Source: Undaria pinnatifida
Taxonomy: Eukaryota > Sar > Phaeophyceae > Laminariales > Alariaceae
Assembly (NCBI GenBank): GCA_012845835.1
Contig: JABAKD010000029.1
Coordinates: 7,490,548 to 7,554,547 of the forward strand
Direction: 5' to 3'
DNA: 64,000 nucleotides
Below are positions 45,711-56,940 of the stretch, in pieces; positions within the stretch are counted from its first letter, which is position 1; the number at the start of each line of letters is the position of its first letter. The position numbers and the translations under genes were made by a program. The notes below the pieces were generated by a model. It was not told the DNA's origin. It saw only the letters and a program-made list of their open reading frames with translations, and did no database searches.

Positions 45711-46209
45711 GTAAAGAGGCCTAAACTGCAAGAATAGGGCTATTCACTAATAAAGCAGATCGCTAAAAGACAGGCCACAGGAAGAGAGAGGAAAACGGAA
45801 AACCAGAATGGAGCAACCTATGTAGAGTATTGAAAACTTAAAACCAAAAAGGAAACCCGACTGCACTTGAGTCTCGCAGTCCATAGGTTGTAAATAGGCG
45901 CCGTCGTCAAATCGGCATGTCACGCCTTGTGACGCCTATATACGTACACTAAACCTATATGATGCCCAATCTGACAAAAGACAGTCACGGAGATGTGAGC
46001 GGTCATTCCGGCTGGCTCGGAGACGGGCTCTTACATCGAGTACCCCACTGTACGTATATACCTGCTGTTTTTCGTTTCCGTTTCTCCATTTCTCGTCAAG
46101 TCATTTTAGAACTAAACAAGGCAATAGCATAAGTGCAACACGTTCCACGGAGCAACAATATCTCACCAACAACCAACATATCATACGTAGCACATATACC
46201 AGTATAGTT
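45711..46209. other. Unassigned spacer
   Basis: I see no gene or repeat that I can support. Confidence 0.35.
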
Positions 46210-46540
46210 TAATGAGGACACACAGCCAGTAATACGCGCGATCGGAGTATCACACGCAGCTTGCAAAGAAAGATGAGTTTCGACAAAATATTCGATATCA
46301 CAGCTGGAATGTATTTTTATTTTATATAAATATTATTATTAAAATAAAAATATATTCCAGCTGTGAGATCGAATATTTATATTATTAAAATAAAAATACA
46401 TTCCAGCTGTGAGATCGAATATTTTGTCGATTAAAATAAAAATACATTCCAGCTGTGAGATCGAATATTTTGTCGAAACTCATCTTTGCAAGCTGTGTTA
46501 TACTCCGATCGCGCGTATTACGGGTTGTGTGTCCTCATTA
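46210..46540. mobile_element. Foldback (MITE-like) element
   Basis: Left arm from TAATGAGGACACACAG and right arm ending CTGTGTCCTCATTA-like (GTGTGTCCTCATTA at 46540) are imperfect inverted repeats of about 110 bp, sharing CGCGCGATCGGAGTAT and GATGAGTTTCGACAAAATAT. Between and within the right arm the unit TACATTCCAGCTGTGAGATC is repeated three times (from about 46350, 46398 and 46442). No coding capacity. The target duplication is not resolved. Confidence 0.75.
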
Positions 46541-46947
46541 TTAAGGATATAGGTCGGCGACTCCCCTTGCAACTACAGTGTAGCTACCAGGGTCAACAGG
46601 GTGATGTTAGGCAGTCTGTGCGCGGAAACTATAAAACCTGTTTCTGAGGGGGACAAAATCTGACAGCTGTGGAAGGAAATGCATCAGTTTAGAAAGTGAA
46701 TCCTGTAAGTCGAATATCCGTTGAGGGGAGGGCGGAGTTTTTAAGGACGTGGGGGCCTGATTTTGATCAAAAGGGGGGCGGGAGGGGGGGGAAGGGGGGA
46801 AGGGCACGGGTAGGGCAGGTCTATTTGTGCGTGGAAACTATAAATATTTCTTGTGGGGGAGGGGGAATGTGGCGGGGGGGGGGGGCGGGGGCGGGGGGGA
46901 GGTCTTTGAGTCGCATAGATGTAGGGGGTGGCTATACGCGGGGTGCT
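46541..46947. other. G-rich spacer and hAT target
   Basis: It contains long G runs (46770-46800, 46855-46905) that could form quadruplexes, and ends with TATACGCGGGGTGCT, the hAT target. A relative of this target lies at 48660-48735. No gene is seen. Confidence 0.5.
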
Positions 46948-48034
46948 TAGGCTGTGGCCCATAATGCCCGCATTTCTTTGGGCATAATCAGGCCTTTTGG
47001 GCATAAGCATAATGCTGAAGCATATATGGACAAAAAGAGCATATCCAGCATCGGGGATGGGCATATCCCTATCGCTGACGGTGTGTACAACACAGCAGCG
47101 TCTCAAAGGAGCTCTGGATACGACTTGTGGGCTTTCTGGGACGACAACAAGGAAAAACTTCCTGCTTGGTTCAACGTAGCCCAAGACATAGCTCTGATCC
47201 AACCCTCTTCCGCTTTCATAGAGAGGGTTTTTTCTATCCTTCGCGCTGCTCTCGACGATCGGCAGGAGAACTCGTACAGTGACAGAATTGGGGCAGCAGT
47301 TCTTCTCAAGTACAACAGGGGATCCAAACTACGCTCGTAGGAGACTGCTGTTTTTTCGAAGTGGTGGGGGGGACGGGGGGATGTGGCGTTCTCGGCGAAA
47401 TTCGTTTGCAGAGACTGCAGATACCCATTTGTACTTTGCAATGCATTTGGTACTTGTTTCTGTTGCTGGGGAACGCGTAGATTTCGGCGGGAGGTGGCAG
47501 CGTTTTGGCTGTGCTGTGCCTTGGTCCCTTGATTTTGCGACGTTGGGATCGTGGAATTTTTTGCAAGTTTGGCGGTTCTTCTTTCTTTGCTCATCTCGGG
47601 GACATCCTCATATCCTTATGTTTCCTCATGTTTGCGGTTGGCCCCCACAAAGCTAAAACGCAGCTGCGCGTTGCGCTCTGAGAGCACCAAAAAATGCAAA
47701 AAGTACATTTAGTCTTCTTGCCATGCCGCGCTGACAGCAGAAAAAACAGAAAACACGCTTTATACTTTTTACAGCTTGCCATTTGATCAAAAAATGATCA
47801 ATTAAGAGGTCAACGACATAGAGAGCAATAATAGAGCATGCAACACAAGCATTGGGTGCCCCTGGACGCACAATCTAGCATGAAAACACCCGTTTCACGC
47901 AGCATATATGCGGGGCATATCCACGTAATTATGGCATAATTGACGGCATATTCATTCGACGATTTCTGGCATATTCTTTTTCCAAAAATAGGGCATAAAA
48001 CACGGAAAAAAAAGGCATTATGGGCCTGACCCTA
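46948..48034 (+). mobile_element. Short hAT transposon with perfect 8-bp target duplication
   Basis: Imperfect inverted ends TAGGCTGTGGCCCATAATGCC and (inverted) TAGGGTCAGGCCCATAATGCC are flanked on both sides by GGGGTGCT (46940-46947 and 48035-48042). Subterminal GCATA words are frequent at both ends. It encodes only a transposase C-terminus. At 1087 bp it is a non-autonomous, probably fairly young element. Confidence 0.9.
46954..47340 (+). pseudogene. hAT transposase C-terminal dimerisation domain
   Basis: From about 47119 the frame reads YDLWAFWDDNKEKLPAWFN, then PSSAFIERVFSILRAALDDR and GAAVLLKYNRG: the W..N..LP...., SSA..ERVFS and D.....LLKYNRG hallmarks of the hAT dimerisation region. 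The catalytic domain, zinc finger and true start are missing, and the first residues derive from terminal repeats. It may be the remnant of an internal deletion. Confidence 0.8.
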
Positions 48035-48296
48035 GGGGTGCTAGGTCTAGGCGATGGTGCGGGTGTTCGGTGAAGAAGGGGGCGTTGGGGACGGGGGTGG
48101 GTGGGAATTGCAGCAGCGGCATGGACGGCTCTGAAACGATAACGAGGCGATATCCAGGGCGTGGAAGTGTGTATTACTCTGGCGGATTTCGATAGTAGGT
48201 GGGGCGTTTATGCAGGCGGAAATGATGGGAACAAGAAGAAAAAAAAAAAAATGCGGGGGAGGGGGGGGGGGAAGGGTTTTCGAGAGGTTTAGGTCA

Positions 48297-48564
48297 TGTT
48301 AAGATACGGCCTCGAAAGGCCTGTAGGTATCCGAATTTAAGATCATTTGGATGGGTTTCGTATGATAAGGTTGGCGGTTTATATTCGGGGAAGTTAGGAA
48401 TTAGATCGGAGGCACGTGCCTCCGATCTCAGAAGCTATCCCGGGCTCTGGTGGAAACGAATAAAGCTACATCTCTACGAAGGAACGAAAGTGAGTACTCT
48501 CCGAGGACCTGCTCAATTGGCAGACCTGCAGGGGGCACTCTGTGTCCCCCACCTTTATTTCACA
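48297..48564 (+). repeat. Solo LTR of the 12.9-kb Ty3 family
   Basis: Same ends and near-identical sequence to the LTRs at 25426 and 38043. Flanked by GTCA (48293-48296 and 48565-48568), a 4-bp target duplication, so it is a solo LTR left by LTR-LTR recombination. The internal 24-base palindrome is perfect here (centre CACGTG). Confidence 0.9.
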
Positions 48565-48654
48565 GTCACATATAATAATAAAATCAAGGATTTGGTCGAC
48601 ACTGCTGATGTTCGCAACATTGTGTGTGACCTTTCGATCGCGCGTATTAATCAT

Positions 48655-48735
48655 ATGTATGTGTAGGGGCCTACTATACGCGCGGTGCTGGGTCTAGGCG
48701 ATCGTGCGGGGTGTGGGGAAGGAGGGGGCGTTATA
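48655..48735 (+). repeat. Paralogous empty site of the hAT at 46948
   Basis: TATACGCGCGGTGCTGGGTC, followed by CTAGGCGATCGTGCGGGG, matches the sequence flanking the hAT (TATACGCGGGGTGCT / AGGTCTAGGCGATGGTGCGG) without the element or the duplicated 8 bases. Confidence 0.7.
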
Positions 48736-48835
48736 TAGACTATAATACTCGTAGCACTGCTGACTGCTGTCTGCCGTCGTGTCGAGGCCCAGAGCACCCA
48801 ATGTGGCCTCAAGCCTACAAAACAGCATGTATGGC

Positions 48836-49113
48836 GGGTGGCTATCTCCACCGCAACTGGCCCTCAGGGTCAGGTCGGGTCGACATACTCACGCATCCGC
48901 ATACAACAGTAGCTTGCGCTGCCGGAGTAGTAACGGGGACCGCCGGTAGGGACAGCTCGCGCTATCGCTATCGCGGGAACCGAAGGACACCAGCAAATCA
49001 GCTGGATAGCGAATGCAATTGAGTTAAATCGACACACACGACGTCTATGAAAATATGTGGAAGTGTGGTGAGCTTAAACTTTATTCTTCCCCATCCGCCG
49101 GAGGATGAAAAAA
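48836..49113 (+). repeat. Retroposon-like repeat, copy 2
   Basis: Homologous to 42898-43172 (GGGTGGCTATCTCCACCGCA to CCGCCGGAGGATGAAAAAAT). Same orientation, shorter A tail. Confidence 0.7.
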
Positions 49114-50806
49114 TATATAATTAAGTTTTGACGACGGTAACAGAGACACCAGATATATATCCTTTGCTCACCATTATCACAGCCCGTAGAGTGCGGATGT
49201 GCGATGTGGATGCAATCGTCGGTGTGGCTTGCCGCCGGTGTGTTGTATATGTAGACGGTGGGTCAACGAATCTCGGCGCGGTTGATCGCCGAAGGACCAC
49301 TATGTGCTGTGGTTGCCCCCTCGTCTCCTCCTCTCCTCCTCTCCTCCTCGTTGGCTAACTGGAGGGAGAGCGTATACCGCACGACAACGCGCGAGATGGA
49401 GTACTTTCAGGACGACGATAGAAGCTGATCACATACATGCTATCGACAACGGGCACAATCTAAACAGCGCAAACGCGGAGCAATGGATGCGGCTGTTTTT
49501 GCGTCTGTCTGTGGAAACACCTGCGGGACGAGATCTCACGAAAGCGATCCTTTTCGTTGTGCCCCCCCCCCGTTGTTTCTGATAAATCATGGAAACAGCC
49601 TCGAAAGTTCTCGTCCCAGGAGATAGATGCAGCATTGCCTTGCCATCTTGCGTGTGTTACGGTGCGACTGAGTTCGTACGGCAGAGTACAGCAACTACTG
49701 CAGTATACCACTGTATGTACGCATTCTACCAAGTTTCTGCGGCTGACGCCGCCCCGCTCAAGAATCGATTCCAAATACATGATATCTGTAGTATGCACCT
49801 ACTGTACAATAGGACAAGAAACCAAACGGTAAGGAGATCCAGAAGAGTCCAGTCGACCAAAGTGTCCAGTCGGAAAAGGCCCTTTTCGACTCACGGATTC
49901 GACTGCTGCGTAAGAGTTGGCCTCAGGGGGTGGGATATTTTCCCGCGGACTCGAGTCGAATCGTACTTACCCACGCTACAAAGTGCTCTCGGTGGTCGGA
50001 GTCTCCAGGAAATAAAAATGTCCATACCGATATTTGAACCCCTGACTCCAACCTCAGTAGTGCTCGAGGTTAACCAGTAGGCGACCGGGGCGACCGGTTT
50101 ATAACTCGACACTAGACATGCTGAAAATGTCCAGAAGTTGTCGTATCAACAAGGAGAAGACGTCTGTGGTGTACTTGTTTTATCCCGCGAGCTGTACAAA
50201 GCAACAAAAAAAAACGCCTGTCAAAAAACTCGCACAATGTATTGAGCTCTTGGAAACCCTCCAGAGGGAAAAACAGCGTGTCACGGGAATCGTTTTAGCG
50301 TCCCGGTTGTTAAGATTTGGAAAACGATACTTTCTACGATTGATTGCCATTTATAGCAGCACAAAGCACCGAGTGAAGGGCCCTCGTTGTTTATTTAACC
50401 TCATGAGATTTTTCATGTCAATATTTACAAATTCCCGTCCGGAAAACCCAAAAAATGAAAATAAGCAACGTACCTGGTACTACTACGGAAGCCCGAACAA
50501 CGATAAGAAAAGGCTGTTATTTTTTTTTCTATTTTTTTTGCATGAGGGGCAACCCTGCCAGTTTCATGCTTCAACTCTACAAACCCAGAGCGCTTTGTTG
50601 CGAAGATGCAATCTGTTGGGTGTCCCTAGAACCAGCTCGTAGGCGTCCCCGATGGCAGCTGCTTATCTATACGTATGTATATTTATGGTTCGTATGTGCC
50701 AGGTACCATGTGTTAATTTTGCTTCCTCGACGGTTCATGATACCTACCTACACACATGTAAGTTTTCTTGTTTTATTTGCTCGACGTTTTATTTTCCGAC
50801 GTGCAG
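49114..50806. other. Unassigned region upstream of family copy 2
   Basis: Open frames at 49589-50080 and 50118-50642 (+) have no recognisable domain. Near 50020-50098 on the minus strand a SINE-like head (GTCGCCCCGGTCGCC, then GGGGTTCAAAT) is visible. The last 50 bases contain CAT/GTAAGT and end in GACGTGCAG (50806), a possible short intron before exon A of copy 2. Confidence 0.4.
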
Positions 50807-53057
50807 TCGAATGTGGACGCGAAGCCCGGGAGCGGTGTGGACCCGGGGATCTCGGCGAACTTCGAAAACATTGATGGTGGTGACGTCGTATCAAACCACC
50901 CAGTCACTTCTTCTGCCACGATAAAGGGAGAGACTGTTGAGACCTTGGGGCAGAAAAGAGACACTGACTTATCACGCGAGCATGCCCCCTTTGACGGGTG
51001 TTCCGAGCGTGGGGCGGTGGCGGTGGCGGCGGTGGAGGCATGTGCGGAGGGGGTAAACCAGGTGGAAGAATCAGGGAGACTGGCGGGTGCCGCGGTGTTA
51101 GCTGCGGCGGAGGTGGCCGATGAAACAGCGTCGATTACGGTGGTGGTGGAAGAAGGGGAGGAGGAGAAGGGGGTGGAGAAAACAGTGGAGGAGACTACCC
51201 CGGCTTCGGGGAGTGATGAAGAATCCAAACCATCATGGACGCACGCCTCCTTCCTCGTGCGTGCCGACCTTGGGGCAGTAGCATCAACGTCGACACGGGC
51301 GGTGGCGGTCGCTGAGGGGGGGGGAATGGCCGGGGAAGCGGCGACGTCTGCAGCGCTAGTTGCGGCGAGCGTGGTCGAGAAGCGCCCAGCGGTGGTGGAG
51401 GAAGTCATGGTAGCGAACGAGTCGAGAGCGGCAACTACGGCGGCGGTGGCTGAGGCGGCCGCTACGGCGGCGCCAGAAAGACAGGCAGCGGTGATGGCTG
51501 CAGAGACCGCAGCGGCGACGGTAGCAACTCATGGAGAGGCGGCAACGGCAAAGGACAATCCGGAGACCGAGGCAAAAGTGGTTGCGGGGGGGGCACAAGC
51601 GCTGGCGGCTGAGGCACGAGCGACGGCGGCCGAGACACGAGCAGTGGCTACGGCGGCAGCGGCCGCAGCGGCGACTACGGCAGCGGCGGAGGCGGCAGCG
51701 GCGGCGGCGAGAACAGAAGCGGTGGTGGCTGCAGCGACAGCAGCCGCTGCAGTGGAAGCCGCAGGGGCGGAATTGACGTCGATGCAGAAAGCTTTGACAG
51801 CGGCACTCATAGGGGTAGCAAAGGCGCGAACTGTGGCAGCCCCAGCGCGCACGTCCGTGGCCGAAAGAAGAGCAACAGCCGCTGGAGTAACAGTAGCAAC
51901 AGCAGAGAGGCGGCGGCGGAGGTAAATACGGCAGCGGAGAGCGAAGTCGTGGCGGGGGCGGCGGAGGTGAAGGTAGTGACGAGGAAAGCCTTTGAGGAAG
52001 TAGCCGCGGCGACCACGAAAGCGGAAAGGAATGCCGAGCTACAATACCGTTCATGCAGCATACTGGCACGAATGGCGCACAGACAGTGCAACCGCAATAA
52101 GTTGGTGGCCTTCATTAGATTTCGCAGCGCCACTTCAGCAGTAGCTGTGGAAGGGCCTGCGGTGGCGGTGGCTGACGGTGCGGCGGCGGCGATAGCGACC
52201 GGAAAGACAGCGGTGACAGCCGCAGAAGCAACAACGGCGAGAAGCAGAGAACGGTGACCGAGCAAATTGACGACGAATTGGCGGTGGTGGAAACAGTAGC
52301 GGCGGCAAAAGCCGAAAACGTAGCATCGAAAGCCGTAGCGGAAGCGGTGGCAGCACCGGTATCGGCAGCGGCAGCTGGAGCAATAAAGGAGGCGGAGAAG
52401 AAAGCTGGCGCGGCGGCAGCGGCAACGGCGACCGAGGCGGCGGTGACAGCAGCAGCAGCAACAACAGAAGCGGCGTTGGCAGCGGCCTCAAGAAGAGTGG
52501 AGAACGCCGAGCGGGCGATGAAGGAAGCCAAGGTGGAGGCGGCGAAGGCCCAACAGATGACGGAGCAAAACGCGGCCATCACGGACGAAAACAGAGAGAT
52601 AGAGGGTAACCAGCAGATTCTGCGCGTGAGGAGTAGGATGGCGTGGCGGTCCTGCCACGAAGAGCTACTGGTGGCCACGAAAGCGCGACAGGAATTGCAA
52701 ATTGCGCGGGTGAATACCAAGATTGCGTGGCGCTCTTGTCTCAAGTTTATTTTGCTAGCGGCTTTGCTCCTGCTGGGCAATATGGTGTGGCTTTCGTGCC
52801 ATGCGGGTGTTTTTCTGGCAGCAAAAGCGCGACAGCAGTTGCGATGCCGCGGCCTCGGCGGAGCTGTTTCCTCTCAGGGTCCGGCTAAGGAGGGAAGCGT
52901 GGCGGGTCAAGGGGTATGTGGCGGGGAACGGAGGAAGGAGGAGAAGGAGGGGGATGATAAGAGAGAGGAGAAGGAGAAGGAGAAGAAGGACGAGGAGGAA
53001 CAGGAGGAGGAGAGGGAGAGAGGAGCGGCAGCGCGGGACGGCACGGTGGTGCGTGAG
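50807..53057 (+). pseudogene. Family copy 2, exon A: alanine-rich helical exon (two frame changes)
   Basis: Begins SNVDAKPGSGVD after acceptor GTGCAG and ends at donor GAG/GTGAGG, in phase 0 as in copy 1. It is shorter: only two N-terminal repeats with HAPFDGCSE and THASF motifs, against four in copy 1. Frames 50807-51925, then about 51900-52257, then 52240-53057 are needed to follow the homology through LARMAHRQCNRNKL (about 52060), MAWRSCHEE and the Lys/Glu-rich tail (KEEKEGDDKREEKEKEKKDE). A hydrophobic stretch FILLAALLLLGNMVWLSC near 52745-52798 is found only in this copy and could insert in a membrane. GGAG/GTAAAT near 51919 could be an alternative donor. Confidence 0.55.
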
Positions 53058-53358
53058 GTGAGGACGGGGGGAGCCTACTGCTTACCGTGTTGCATGTTCT
53101 GCACCGGAGGGCGGCGTGATCGTGGTGACATTACGACCGTCAAGTCGGGTTATTTGTCCTCAAACGCCTGCGTTAGGAAACTGTCGGCTTGCAAGCGTAA
53201 CGAATTGCCGCCTTGCGACAGGCCTGTAGAATGATCATGCACCCCCACACCCCTTCGACAAGCTTGTAGACTTATCGTGCACCCCCACGCAGTCTCTGCC
53301 CGGTCTCCATCCAATTGCCGCCACTTGTTTTTGCTGCTGTTACTACTTCGTTTAGCAG

Positions 53359-53585
53359 GAAAGTCCGATCAACGCACCGGGCGTTTACGAGTCGACAAAC
53401 GTCGCCGCCGCCACGGCCCGCGCTGCTGGCTCCACTCCCGCCCCTTCTGCTGCTGCCGTCCCCCCTCCGGCCCCCGCCCCCGCCCCCGCCGCCGCCCTCG
53501 CTGCCGATTCGGCCGCTGGGTGTGGAGCGTCCCCTTCCATGGACAGCCGCAAGGTCCACTTCAAGGTCGAGATCAAGGTTGGCTG
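53359..53585 (+). CDS. Family copy 2, exon B: Pro/Ala linker
   Basis: Acceptor TTTAGCAG ends at 53358 and the donor is CTG/GTGAGT at 53585. 227 bases, 90 fewer than copy 1, so the frame is kept. It encodes ESPINAPGVYESTN, an Ala/Pro run, and the conserved end DSRKVHFKVEIKVG. The preserved borders and end motif in spite of a shortened low-complexity core support a real exon. Confidence 0.6.
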
Positions 53586-54505
53586 GTGAGTGAGATAACT
53601 GCTATGGTGGGGGGCGGGGTTGTCGCATTTCATTCGGCTTTTATGCGGAAGGGGGGAGAGGGGGGGGGATTAGGGGGCCTAAGGCGTTGGAGGGGTTTGC
53701 TGTGCTTCGTCCGGCGTTTGTGCGGGGTTGGGGAGACGATATATCGCCAGGGGTATGAGTCGTGTTTTGTTTTCACGATATGGTATTGGTGTAATCATAA
53801 TTGAGAAACGAGATCGCGGGCTAATGTCCCGGGTCACTATACAGTATAGTGTCGCGATCGCAAAACACGATGTACTTCGGCATATGACCGTCATCGTTTT
53901 TAACCACGATTTGGAAGAAGTATGTCTATCGATTGTTTTATTTTACTTGCTCCGAGAACTGGGCGTAAACCAAGTGAATTTGCTGTACGAGATAACCTCG
54001 TGGATACAATGACAGTACTACATTTTTCCCTTTTGAGCATAAGCGAGTGACAGAAAATTGGTTTTTATATCGTTAAAACCCGTTGATAGCACTCGTAATC
54101 GAAATTTGTTCGATTCAAATGAAATGTAGACGAGACGAATTGAATAAAGTTAAGATAAACCTTTAAAACAATACACCCAGGTATGAGGTGAAACACGTTT
54201 TATTTGATTTATACTCGAAACTAATCATTTCTATCTCAGTACTTGGAGTATAGTGCGGGTTAGCGCCAAGTTATGTAAGGTATATCTGGCACGCGCTACG
54301 CCATGCGCCCTCCCTATTCCCCGGTGGCGAACCCGTCCCCCAGATTTTAATGCATTTTTGACACCTTTTTATAACGCCTATTTGAAGCTCAGAGTGAACT
54401 TAGCGGCCCCCCCATCCTGCCACTTCCATCTCTCCCTGCCCCCTCCTCCTCTGCCCCCCACCCCCCCCCGCTCCCCGTCGTCGTCTTTCCCCTCCTCACC
54501 CCTGG

Positions 54506-54884
54506 CTACTCCCTCTCCCTCTCCCCGCCCCCTTCTTACCCCCCCCTTGTCGATCCATCCCTCCCCACCACCCCACCCCTCCCTGGTGTTGATGTCTCGC
54601 CCTGACTTGCCCCCCCTTTAGTGACGATGGCGGCAGTGCTGCCGCTCGTGCTTTTAATAGAGATGACCGCAAAGTTCGTCGCGATGCTGCTGCTACTCTC
54701 CCTCTCCCCGCCCCCTTCTTACCCCCCCCCTTGTCGCTCCATCCCTCCCCACCACCCCGCCCCTCCCTGGTGTTGATGTCTCGCCCTGACTTGCCCCCCC
54801 TTTAGTGACGACGGCGGCAGTGTTGCTGCTCGTGCTTGTGCTTTTAATAGAAATGACCGCAAAGTTCGTCGCGATGCTGCTGCT
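54506..54884 (+). repeat. Tandem duplication (about 184-190 bp) across the exon C acceptor
   Basis: The C/T tract, the TTTAG acceptor and the first 70 or so bases of exon C occur twice, with acceptors at 54621 and 54805. Copies 1 and 3 have one. The second acceptor leads into the intact exon; from the first, the exon runs into the duplicated intron. Confidence 0.85.
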
Positions 54885-55227
54885 AATCGTGCTGCTGTCT
54901 TTGCGGGTCTTGATGATGCCGCTGGTGGTGCTGCTGCTCGCGGTTCTAGCGCGATTTGTTACCCGCGTGCGAAAGCGCGTGCGAATGCTCGCCGTGATGC
55001 TCGCGTTGAGGCTCGTGCGCATGAAGAAGCCGATGCGGAAGCTCGCGCGCGTGAAAACGCTCGTGTCCGTGCTCGCCCTGATGGTGGTGGTGGTGGTGGT
55101 GGCGGCGGCGGCGACCGAGACGGCAGCGGAAGCCGAAACTGCGAATCTAGCTACAGAGTGAAGCAGCCTGCTATTTTTGGACGGCGGTTTGTAAGGCGTT
55201 TTCACGGGGAAGAGGCGTCGGAGACTG
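54806..55227 (+). CDS. Family copy 2, exon C: Arg/Ala/Asp-rich
   Basis: 422 bases, phase 2 in and phase 1 out, open throughout. The product runs DDGGSVAARACAFNRNDRKV, then RAKARANARRDARVEARAH, a Gly run and RRFVRRFHGEEASETG. It is 45 bases shorter than copy 1, again a multiple of three. It has lost the GGRGDGHGVGGG start seen in copies 1 and 3, at the place where the tandem duplication lies. Function is unknown; the charged Arg-rich helix could bind nucleic acid or act as a spacer. Confidence 0.6.
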
Positions 55228-55366
55228 GTGAGTGACGCCAGGAGGATGGTGTGCTTTCATTTGTTTGTACTTATTTCGTTGCGCAAAAGCCTATGTGATT
55301 TTGCATATTTTGCTAATATTCAGCTGGTATAGTTGTTATTGGTACTGTACAACATATTGCCACCAC

Positions 55367-55630
55367 TCACCGTTTATACCAGATACCCATATAAATACAA
55401 ACTTCCTCCAGGTAATATATAACATCATTGATATGTTTGCCATCCGACAGTGTGCAGCGGTTTCTAACTTCAAGTCGACGCCAACGCAATAGGGGGTCCT
55501 CGCCTGTCACGTGTGACCCAATCTCCGTGTCCCCGTCTGACGATCGGAATCTCCCATGAAGACCAACCGAAGCACGGTCTACTTGGGTTTGTTTATGCTT
55601 TTTCCTACCAATAGTTGATGACAGTTGCAA
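55367..55630 (-). CDS. Antisense 87-aa open frame inside intron 3, copy 2
   Basis: Counterpart of 9554-9817. Starts MQLSSTIGRKKHKQTQVDR and ends YMGIWYKR. Same length, no stop or frameshift. No domain is recognised; see the entry in copy 1 for alternatives. Confidence 0.3.
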   Translation of the reverse strand: MQLSSTIGRKKHKQTQVDRASVGLHGRFRSSDGDTEIGSHVTGEDPLLRWRRLEVRNRCTLSDGKHINDVIYYLEEVCIYMGIWYKR

Positions 55631-56500
55631 GTATCCACCAGCGAGAGTTCCAGCAGCGAGAGCTACAGGGTCTTTACGGCTTGGTTCGCCATCCGACGAA
55701 GTAGAGCTTACCGCCTATACTGTTCTCTAACATGGTTGAGGCACAAAGCGTGAGAGACCAATGGGGTGATCCATCTCTACCTTGGTAGATTGGGTTTGAT
55801 TGGGTAATTGGGCTTGAGAGGGTTCGGGTTGGAGCTGAGGTTATGCACAATTCAGGTGTACGCCAAATTTTGTCTCGAATTGGTGTTGAGGTACCCTCAT
55901 CCTTCGATGTGCAGTGTACATTCCATTCCGATATCAGCTGAACACCCTATCCCGAATTGTTGATTGGCCGACATGTGTGCCGTCTCGTGATAGATCGACG
56001 GGCGTGCCGCGTCGCGAAAGGTCGACAGGTGTGCCGCATGAACGGAGAAGCCAACAGGCCAAGCCTAAGAAACGCTCGGGAAGAAGAAAATGACATCCCA
56101 GAGTCGCCCCCTGCCCCCTGCCCTTCGCCAGGTGACAGGGCATGGCCTGAGATATAAATCGAAACCAACACCAAAATGAAAACCGTCATTGTACCGGACA
56201 CCGGTTGTATCATTGCGCGAGATAACACAGTCCCTGCTCCCACGAGTACCATGAACTGGACTTGAAATCGTAACCGAAAGGAAAATCTTTGCTGTACCGT
56301 ACGCCTCTCGCATCATACCGTATGCTCATGCAATATAACCCACCCACCCTGTCCTCGCTTTTTCCTCAACTGATTCTCCCGGCAGCGGGAAGAGTGTAAA
56401 CGCCGAGCGGTGCGTCTATTGAAATCTCTTGATGGAGATCTATCCATCCAACGCCATCGTTTTCGTTGTGTCCTCCCGACCCCGTTGTTTTGTACTGCAG

Positions 56501-56727
56501 CAGCACCAGCGGGAAACACCTATTATTCAGTCCTATGCGTGGAGCCGAGCGTGAGCGAAGATGACTTGAAACGCGCATACCGGAAGGCCGCCATGAAGTG
56601 GCACCCGGACAAAAACATTAAAAACGTCAAACAGGCCGAAAACCAATTTAAGGAGATACAGCAGGCGTACGAGACCCTGAGAGATCCCAGAAGCAGAGAA
56701 GGTTACGACCACAGCCTAATGAACCCG
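56501..56727 (+). CDS. Family copy 2, exon D: intact DnaJ J-domain exon
   Basis: The only copy with an undisturbed J exon. Acceptor TACTGCAG (ends 56500) joins exon C in phase 1 (G+CA gives Ala), continuing APAGNTYYSVLCVEPSVSED, DLKRAYRKAAMKWHPDKN (HPD loop) and [21 protein letters not shown] domains stimulate Hsp70 ATPase. The exon closes at CCG/GTGCGT or, unspliced, the frame stops about 15 codons later at 56773. A TATAAAT 340 bases upstream leaves open a separate short J-protein gene. J-domain identity is near certain from the HPD and helix motifs; its fusion to the other exons is inferred from splice phase. Confidence 0.75.
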
Positions 56728-56940
56728 GTGCGTTTGCGGTTGCCATTTTCACGCTCCACGCCGCTAAACATCTAAACATGAACCTAGTTGGGTCTTCAGA
56801 GGCAAGGAGCGCAGAAACAAAATGTCGATTGCAGCATCGACCACACGAAGTAGGCGTCGCTCGCTGGTGGAGTAGGTGGCGCGTCCGAAGCGCAACCTCG
56901 GGAGACGCATGACGCGCGCGCGAGATGACATTTAGTTGTA

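Noticed and set aside
46855-46905. G-quadruplex regulatory element
   Set aside because: G runs are common throughout this window (also 7960, 41570, 48250), so this one has no specific support.
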